64,000 nt of DNA, from NCBI GenBank assembly GCA_000620545.1, contig JIBA01000018.1, positions 1 through 64,000 on the forward strand. The letters run 5' to 3'. Source of the stretch: Intrasporangiaceae bacterium URHB0013. GTDB taxonomy: Bacteria > Actinomycetota > Actinomycetes > Actinomycetales > Dermatophilaceae. This document shows positions 58,768-64,000 of this stretch, piece after piece; the stretch's first letter is position 1; every line of letters starts with the position of its first letter. Position numbers and translations under genes: made by a program. The notes under the pieces are model-generated. The model was not told where the DNA came from and did not search any database. It saw only the letters and a list, made by a program, of their open reading frames with translations.

Positions 58768-61104
58768 TCATGTGCCCGTGTCCTCGTTGCCGAATCCCGC
58801 GACGCGCTCTTCACCCGGGTGACTCCGCTTCGAACGCCCGGCCCGTGCGTGCGTCGAGTCGGCGGTTCGCAGACGCTGGACCGCCTCCGCTCGGGACGAC
58901 ACACCGAGCTTTCGATAACTGCTCTTGAGATGCGACTTAACCGTGTTGTGGGAGATGAAAAGCTGTTGGCCGATCTGTCGCTGGTTTAGACCTTCAGCCA
59001 ACAGCCGGAGGACACCGACCTCTCGACCCGACAGGCTGTCGCCGAACTCTGAGCTGACCTTGGCTGGAGCATTCAGAAGGCCACGGAGCTGGTCAGTCCG
59101 CGTCCTCAAGATGCCGGGGTCTGGGATCCTGTCGAGAATCGCGTCTGCGGCATCGAGGCGCGCCAGGGCCGCCTCCGGCTCCCCGAGGCTGCTTTGCACG
59201 GTGGAGGCGAGCACCTCGGCGAGCACAAGCCACGTTCCTCGAGGCGCGACGTCGATCAGCTCGATCGCCGTCTCGAATCGCCTGAGCGCTGAGCGCAGCT
59301 CACCGGCACGGCGGTCCTGCTCGCCAAGAGCCAGGTGCAACACCGCGGCGACTGTCGTCCGCTCGGCCCCAATGGCCGTGAGCACGTCGAGCAGCGTCTC
59401 GAGCATGGGTGCGGCGCGCGAGGACGGCTCCCCGTTGGCCATCTCAGCCAAGCCCAGGCTCCCTACTGCCACAGCCAACAAGACAGGATTGCCGTCCGGG
59501 ATCTGGCGGACCGCGTGGCGCAGGACCGCCACTGCCTCATCGAACCTTCCCTGGAGGTAGAGGCTCTGCCCGAGCGCGCCGAGCGCGATGCCCTCCCAGG
59601 CGTCGCTAGGCGCAGACGTGACCGCTCGACGTGCCGCGGTCTCGGCTTCAGCCACGTGCGTCACGGCGACGATTCCCATGAGGAAGTCGGCCCGGAATCC
59701 GAGGGTGAGACCGTTCGCGTCCTGGTCTCCCTTGTGGCCGGTCTGCGCCAGCCGAAGGTGCTCGACCGCGCCATCGTAGTCGTTGTCGAGAGCCGCGTCG
59801 ACGGCACGGACGAAGCCCAACTCTGCCTCCTCGACCGCCGCCGGCCAGCTGAGGGCGTCGAGCCAGCGCCGGACGGTGGCGGAGCGTCCTGCCGCAGTCA
59901 TCACCTGCAACTGCCTCGAAATCAGACGTGCTGACAGCCGTACATCACGCGCAGCGATGGCGTGCTCGGTCGCGGCCTCGAAGTCGCCAACGTCCGTGAG
60001 CCAGGCCGCAGCCCGAGCGTGCAGGATGGTCACGAGCTCGGGCTGTGTCCTGCTCAGCTCGAAGCGCAGAGCTCCGGCGAAGAGGTGGTGTAAGTGATAC
60101 CACTGTGTCTCGATGTCGGTCGAGATGAAGAAGTTTCCCAACTCCAGCGCCGCCAACCGTTCGCCGGAGTCGACGCGGCCGGTAACCGCATCGCACAAGG
60201 GACCACTGAGCCGGTCGAGGACCGATACCTGAAGCAAAAAATCACGACTGTCGGCCGTGAGCAGGTCGAGTACATCGCCGGCGAGGTAGTCCACGACCTG
60301 CCGGCTGCCCCCATCGAAGGAGTCGATGAACGAGTCGCGGTCCTCCGCAGGTGCGAGGAGTGCCGCGAGCCGGATCGGTGCAGGCCAACCGCCGGTCCGT
60401 TCGGTGAGACGTTCCAAGCTCGACGGCATTAGGTTGTTCATATCCACACCGTCGAAGAAGGCAGACACTTCGGCCGCGCTAAAGCGCAGCGCGTCCGCGC
60501 GAACCTCCACCAGCTCGTCCGAGGCTCGCAGTTTGGCGATACCCAACGCGGGGTCGGACCGGGTGGTCACGACAACCTGTATCTCCGCCGGACGGTAGCC
60601 AATGAACAGCTGTAGCTGCTCGTCGATCACGAGGGTCTCGGCCAGGTGGAAGTCGTCGAGAATCAGCACCACGGAGCCGTCACAGGCAGCCAACTCCTCG
60701 ACCAGTGCCGGTATGACGATCTCGACGACTCGCCCGGGCTGTGCGCGCAGCGCTGCCATCGACCGGTGACCGACCGTCGGTTGGGAGCCGGACAAAGCCG
60801 CGATGATGTGGGTCCAGAATCGCGTGGGCTCCGCGTCGCCGGCATCAAGGCTCACCCACGCGAACGACGTCGTCGCAGCCGCCGTAGCGACCCACTCGGT
60901 CAGCATGGTGGTCTTGCCGAACCCGGCCGGCGCCGAGACCAGAGTGAGCTTACGATCTCGTCCGGCGATCAGGGGCTCGAGCAGCCTAGGTCGGCTCACC
61001 GAACCGTGCGGCCGCCGATGCGGAACCAGCTTGGACGCGATGACGCCCGTCGGCGGCCACGGAGAGGTCGACGACGTAGGCACTCGTGGCCCTGACGGCT
61101 CCAT
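58768..61104 (-). CDS. MalT/LAL-type LuxR regulator
   Basis: 778 aa. N-terminal STAND/AAA ATPase: Walker A LVSAPAGFGKTTMLTEWVA (about residue 60) and Walker B SVVLILDDFHL (about 150). A winged-helix/TPR-like middle (about 300-690) follows, then the LuxR helix-turn-helix LSGREVGVLRLLAEGLNQRQ and IGQQLFISHNTVKSHLKSSY (about 695-745). An unusual extra tail of about 28 residues follows QRLRTAD and contains palindrome copy 3 read in another frame. Probable activator of the island genes (inference). Confidence 0.92.
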   Translation of the reverse strand: MEPSGPRVPTSSTSPWPPTGVIASKLVPHRRPHGSVSRPRLLEPLIAGRDRKLTLVSAPAGFGKTTMLTEWVATAAATTSFAWVSLDAGDAEPTRFWTHIIAALSGSQPTVGHRSMAALRAQPGRVVEIVIPALVEELAACDGSVVLILDDFHLAETLVIDEQLQLFIGYRPAEIQVVVTTRSDPALGIAKLRASDELVEVRADALRFSAAEVSAFFDGVDMNNLMPSSLERLTERTGGWPAPIRLAALLAPAEDRDSFIDSFDGGSRQVVDYLAGDVLDLLTADSRDFLLQVSVLDRLSGPLCDAVTGRVDSGERLAALELGNFFISTDIETQWYHLHHLFAGALRFELSRTQPELVTILHARAAAWLTDVGDFEAATEHAIAARDVRLSARLISRQLQVMTAAGRSATVRRWLDALSWPAAVEEAELGFVRAVDAALDNDYDGAVEHLRLAQTGHKGDQDANGLTLGFRADFLMGIVAVTHVAEAETAARRAVTSAPSDAWEGIALGALGQSLYLQGRFDEAVAVLRHAVRQIPDGNPVLLAVAVGSLGLAEMANGEPSSRAAPMLETLLDVLTAIGAERTTVAAVLHLALGEQDRRAGELRSALRRFETAIELIDVAPRGTWLVLAEVLASTVQSSLGEPEAALARLDAADAILDRIPDPGILRTRTDQLRGLLNAPAKVSSEFGDSLSGREVGVLRLLAEGLNQRQIGQQLFISHNTVKSHLKSSYRKLGVSSRAEAVQRLRTADSTHARAGRSKRSHPGEERVAGFGNEDTGT
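58811..58822. repeat. Palindrome TCACCCGGGTGA, copy 3
   Basis: Lies in the LuxR gene's 3' extension. In the LuxR frame it reads SHPGE, but in the frame used by the 69-aa gene it reads RAFEAESPG-stop, the same end as copy 2. Confidence 0.8.
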
Positions 61105-61476
61105 CCCTCAAGTTCTCGCCGGGGGCGTTGCGCCGCTTCCGAGACCCACCAGCTCAAAAGCCTTCACTTCGGGGCCTCCCGTTAATGCACCTCACCCGAA
61201 CAGCCTCCGACTTTCTGTCCGCCGACACCTCCCCCAATGCGGGTGAGAACCGCGCGACCCGAACCCCACGGACTGCCCCGTCCGGGCGAGACGGTTCCCG
61301 AAACACACGACGTCGTGTCGTGTTGAACGCAGGCACCGCCTCCGAAGGGATCGCGCAACGAAGGCCTTGTCACACCGCAGGAGGCAACGACGTCCAGTCC
61401 CTCCTGTGGCGACACCCGAGAGGCCTCGGGCCCGGATCGCACGGTGACGATGCGGATTGCCGCGATCCTCGCTGAC
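61105..61476. other. Divergent regulatory region of the sulfatase island, left part
   Basis: No gene seen. Inverted half-sites CTCACCCG (61191-61198) and CGGGTGAG (61240-61247), 41 bp apart, match the two halves of the TCACCCGGGTGA palindrome. They lie 87-143 bp before the LuxR start, a suitable place for an operator. Confidence 0.5.
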
Positions 61477-61498
61477 CACCACCGCGTCGACGGTGGTG
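61477..61498. promoter_or_regulatory. 22-bp inverted repeat upstream of the second sulfatase
   Basis: Perfect 8-bp arms CACCACCG and CGGTGGTG with a CGTCGA centre. It ends directly before an ATG that opens a 62-codon frame. It could be an operator for the rightward genes. Confidence 0.45.
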
Positions 61499-61687
61499 AT
61501 GCACTACAGGATGATCGACCCGGTCTACGACCCTAGGGACGGACCGCAGGCGCGGCGGCGGTGGGCTGCGCCGCCCTGGCCGGACGCCGCGAAGGTGCTT
61601 GGCCTGGTCAACGCAGCGCTACGCGACCTCGCTCACGAGCGATACGCGCACGGCGGGGAAGTGCATCCTTCCACCCCCAGAGGGTGA
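61499..61687 (+). CDS. Possible 62-aa hypothetical protein
   Basis: Reads MHYRMIDPVYDPRDGPQARR, then WPDAAKVLGLVNAALRDLAH and HGGEVHPSTPRG. Third positions are G/C rich as in real genes here, but there is no ribosome-binding site and no family. It may be the tail of a lost gene. It lies between the divergent LuxR and sulfatase genes. Confidence 0.3.
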   Translation: MHYRMIDPVYDPRDGPQARRRWAAPPWPDAAKVLGLVNAALRDLAHERYAHGGEVHPSTPRG

Positions 61688-61794
61688 TGCAGGACGCGTC
61701 GCGCGAACTTTAGGCTCTCATTCTCAGCCCGGACGCCATGGGCGGACGGGCAAGTGCCCGCGCTTCGAGTTCGGCGCGGCTGAATGGAGGAACC

Positions 61795-63309
61795 ATGCCC
61801 GCGGCCCATCCCAACATCCTGATCATCTTGGCGGACGACATTGGTTGGTCCGATCCGAGCTGTTACCACCAAGGGTTGATGGGTACTCGGACCGCGAACA
61901 TCGACCGGATCGCCGAAGAGGGCGTCCGCTTGACGGACTGCTACGCGCAGGCGAGCTGCACGGCCGGCCGCGCGGCCCTGATCACCGGACAGCTGCCGAT
62001 GCGCACCGGATTGACCACCGTCGGGATGCCCGGCGCGGTGCAAGGACTCCAGGCCGAGGATCCGACCTTGGCCGACCTGATCAAGCCCCAGGGGTACGTC
62101 ACCGCGCAGATCGGCAAGAACCACCTGGGTGACCGCAACGAGTTCCTCCCCACGGTCCACGGTTTCGACGAGTTCTACGGCAACCTGTACCACCTCAACG
62201 CCGAGGAGGAGCCGGAGCAGCCGGACTACCCCGTCGAGCATCCCGCGTTCCAGCGCTTCTTCAAGCCCCGTGGGGTGCTCGACTGCAAGGCCACTTCGAC
62301 CGACGACGACACGGTCGACGAGCGCTTTGGGCGGGTCGGCAAGCAGACCATCCACGACAGTGGCCCCTTGACGCGGAAGCGGATGGAAACCATCGAGGAC
62401 GACCTGTTGGCTCACTCGGTCGACTTCATGAAACGCGCACACGAGGCAGGCAAGCCTTTCCTGCTCTGGCACAACACCACCCGGATGCACGTGTGGACCC
62501 ACCTGTCCGACCGGTGGAGAGACAAGACCGGGTTGGGGGTCTACGCCGACGGCATGCAGGAGCTGGACTGGGTCGTCGGCGAGCTGCTGGGCACCGTGGA
62601 GGATCTGGGCATAGCGGAGGACACGATAGTGATCTTCACGACCGACAACGGCGCCGAGAAGTTCAGCTGGCCCGATGGGGGCACGTCCCCGTTCCGCGGC
62701 GAGAAGGGCCTCGGTTGGGAGGGCGGGTTCAGGGCACCCTTCCTCATCCGCTGGCCCGGCCACATACCGTCAGGGCAGGTGCTCAACGGCATCTTCTCGC
62801 TGGAAGACGTGCTCCCCACGCTGCTGGCGGCCGCCGGGCTGCCCGATGTCAAAGACAAGCTGCTCGCCGGGCACCAAGCCGGCGAGAAGTACTTCAAGGT
62901 CCACCTCGACGGCTACAACCAGCTGCCGTACCTGTCAGGCGAGACCGAGGAGTCGGCCCGCAACGAGTTCTTCTACTACGGCGAGCACGACCTGTTCGCC
63001 GTTCGGTATCGCAACTGGAAGATCCACTTCCAGGTCAAGGACGACTGGTTCACCGGCCAGCTCAAGAGGTCCACGGTTCCCATGCCCGTGAACCTGCGGG
63101 TCGACCCGTTCGAGCAGCACATGCAAGCCCCCGGCTATCCCATCTACGTCGGCGAGAAGCTTTGGACGGTCATGCCGGCGGGCTACATCCTGCAGCTGCA
63201 TGCCCAGACCTTCCACGACTTTCCGCCGCGGCAGGCCCCCGCCGACTTCAACCCGTCCGCCATGCTTGGCCACGTGCTCAAGCAGGTCGCCGGCGGGATC
63301 GCGAACTGA
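61795..63309 (+). CDS. Arylsulfatase, CTAGR-type
   Basis: 504 aa. Start ILIILADDIGWSDPSCY gives the metal Asp pair. The modification site is YAQASCTAGRAALITGQ (C-x-A-x-R rather than C-x-P-x-R). GKNHLGD and ITTDNG-like FTTDNGAEKF follow with FRGEKGLGWEGGFRAPFLIR. This subclass is usually found beside an FGE gene, as here. GGAGG lies 5 nt before the ATG. No signal peptide. Substrate is unknown. The FGE gene begins 62 bp downstream, so they form an operon. Confidence 0.95.
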   Translation: MPAAHPNILIILADDIGWSDPSCYHQGLMGTRTANIDRIAEEGVRLTDCYAQASCTAGRAALITGQLPMRTGLTTVGMPGAVQGLQAEDPTLADLIKPQGYVTAQIGKNHLGDRNEFLPTVHGFDEFYGNLYHLNAEEEPEQPDYPVEHPAFQRFFKPRGVLDCKATSTDDDTVDERFGRVGKQTIHDSGPLTRKRMETIEDDLLAHSVDFMKRAHEAGKPFLLWHNTTRMHVWTHLSDRWRDKTGLGVYADGMQELDWVVGELLGTVEDLGIAEDTIVIFTTDNGAEKFSWPDGGTSPFRGEKGLGWEGGFRAPFLIRWPGHIPSGQVLNGIFSLEDVLPTLLAAAGLPDVKDKLLAGHQAGEKYFKVHLDGYNQLPYLSGETEESARNEFFYYGEHDLFAVRYRNWKIHFQVKDDWFTGQLKRSTVPMPVNLRVDPFEQHMQAPGYPIYVGEKLWTVMPAGYILQLHAQTFHDFPPRQAPADFNPSAMLGHVLKQVAGGIAN

Positions 63310-63370
63310 CGAGGCGTCGAGCGCTGTGCCCGGTGTTGAGTCCCGACGGTGGATGGGCGAGGCTAGCCTC

Positions 63371-64000
63371 ATGAGCCTCGCCTCCCCATCGGATCCGCCT
63401 CTTGCTGCGCCCTCCGCCGGCATGGTGTGGGTGCCCGGCGGTGAGTTCGCAATGGGCTCCGAACAGTTCTATCCCGAGGAGGCGCCGGTCCGGCGCGTCG
63501 CCGTCGACGGCTTCTGGATGGACGAGCACCTGGTGACCAACGAAGAGTTCACCACCTTCGTGAACGCCACTGGCTACGTCACGGTTGCGGAGCGCCCGCT
63601 CGCCGCGGCCGACTACCCGGGGGCCGACCCGACCCTGTTGGCACCTGGGTCCGTGGTGTTTCGTCGAAGCAACGGCCCAGTCGACCTGCGCGACAACCGA
63701 ATGTGGTGGGAGTACGTGCTGGGCGCCTCGTGGAGCAGGCCCGAGGGTGGAGGCAGCGATCTGGACGGCCGTGCGCAGCACCCGGTGGTGCACGTCTCCT
63801 GGGAGGACGTGCACGCGTTCGCACGGTGGTCTGGCAAGCAGTTGCCGACCGAGGCCGAGTGGGAGTTCGCGGCGCGGGGTGGTCTCACCGATGCGATCTT
63901 CGCGTGGGGTGACGAACACTTCCCCGGCGGGCGGGCAATGGCGAACACCTGGCAGGGCGAGTTCCCCTGGCAGAACCTGCTCGTGGATGGGTACGAAGGC
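63371..64000 (+). CDS. Formylglycine-generating enzyme, partial (runs off window)
   Basis: Copper-dependent oxidase-fold protein that converts the sulfatase Cys to formylglycine. 210 codons are visible with the SUMF1/FGE pattern: MVWVPGGEFAMGSEQFYPEE, VDGFWMDEHLVTNEEFTTFV, HPVVHVSWEDVHAFARWSGK, LPTEAEWEFAARGGL and FAWGDEHFPGG. The C-terminal part with the two active-site Cys lies beyond base 64000. ATG 63371 was chosen for length; ATG 63422 would start at the domain itself. It serves both sulfatases of the island by inference. Confidence 0.93.
   Translation, partial: MSLASPSDPPLAAPSAGMVWVPGGEFAMGSEQFYPEEAPVRRVAVDGFWMDEHLVTNEEFTTFVNATGYVTVAERPLAAADYPGADPTLLAPGSVVFRRSNGPVDLRDNRMWWEYVLGASWSRPEGGGSDLDGRAQHPVVHVSWEDVHAFARWSGKQLPTEAEWEFAARGGLTDAIFAWGDEHFPGGRAMANTWQGEFPWQNLLVDGYEG

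Noticed and set aside
58768-58860. Sequencing frameshift in the LuxR 3' end
   Set aside because: The extended frame ends 7 nt before the next gene's ATG, a normal coupled spacing, so the extension is plausibly real; the duplicated-tail explanation is kept as a finding.

Overview
The window is chromosomal DNA from a high-G+C actinobacterium. Gene content and order fit Micrococcales, most likely an Intrasporangiaceae-type genome. Left of about 45.3 kb it is a housekeeping backbone whose order recalls the ctaC-to-glnA stretch of other Actinobacteria, including Mycobacterium tuberculosis (family knowledge, not a search result). No tRNA, rRNA or CRISPR array was recognised. At least fourteen genes have a TANNNT hexamer 6-7 nt before the start codon and no Shine-Dalgarno, so leaderless transcription looks common here.

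1-15.9 kb: 5' end of ctaD and ctaC (cytochrome oxidase); an unusual class V aminotransferase paired with a TusA-like protein; aat; a PfkB sugar/nucleoside kinase; erpA; glycerate kinase; queA with an SDR; nadA; a metallophosphoesterase; an M20 dipeptidase; two methyltransferases; DUF3043; a serine hydrolase. 16-22 kb: a cobalamin-riboswitch-led cluster for corrinoid uptake and salvage (SCO2322-family surface protein, EcfT, fused EcfA, S component, cobU, cobS). 22.07-22.41 kb is an inverted/direct repeat array. 22.4-24.5 kb is murT-gatD, but GatD has no cysteine. 24.6-45.3 kb: P1 peptidase, gcvT, pepA, lpd, sucB, TIGR01777 epimerase, a Ser/Thr kinase, a Gfo/Idh/MocA oxidoreductase, lipB, an ABC exporter, an ECF42-type sigma factor with its DGPF partner, lipA, DUF4191, an RDD protein, and glnA behind a double GlnR box.

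45.3-50.5 kb: an integrated accessory element directly after glnA. It has a tyrosine integrase, an XRE repressor and an AlpA/Xis-like protein on opposed overlapping promoters, two small coupled genes, a RecA-fold (RepA-like) ATPase whose 3' end carries seven iteron-like repeats, an HNH protein and a DNA methyltransferase. No transfer, capsid or terminase gene is visible. The layout suggests a small satellite-like or replicating integrative element.

50.5-64 kb: accessory DNA with a frameshifted small gene, a divergent SDR/marR pair with two MarR-type operators, an IS110-like remnant, and then a sulfatase island. The island's leftward genes are a MalT-type LuxR regulator, a 69-aa protein, a flavodoxin, an 801-aa arylsulfatase, a 17-aa ORF, DUF6325, an Arg-rich fragment and DUF7144. 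Rightward it has a second arylsulfatase and a formylglycine-generating enzyme that runs off the window. The two sulfatases carry different formylglycine motifs (CSPTR, CTAGR). A 12-bp palindrome, TCACCCGGGTGA, occurs three times in the island and in each case can encode S-P-G-stop.
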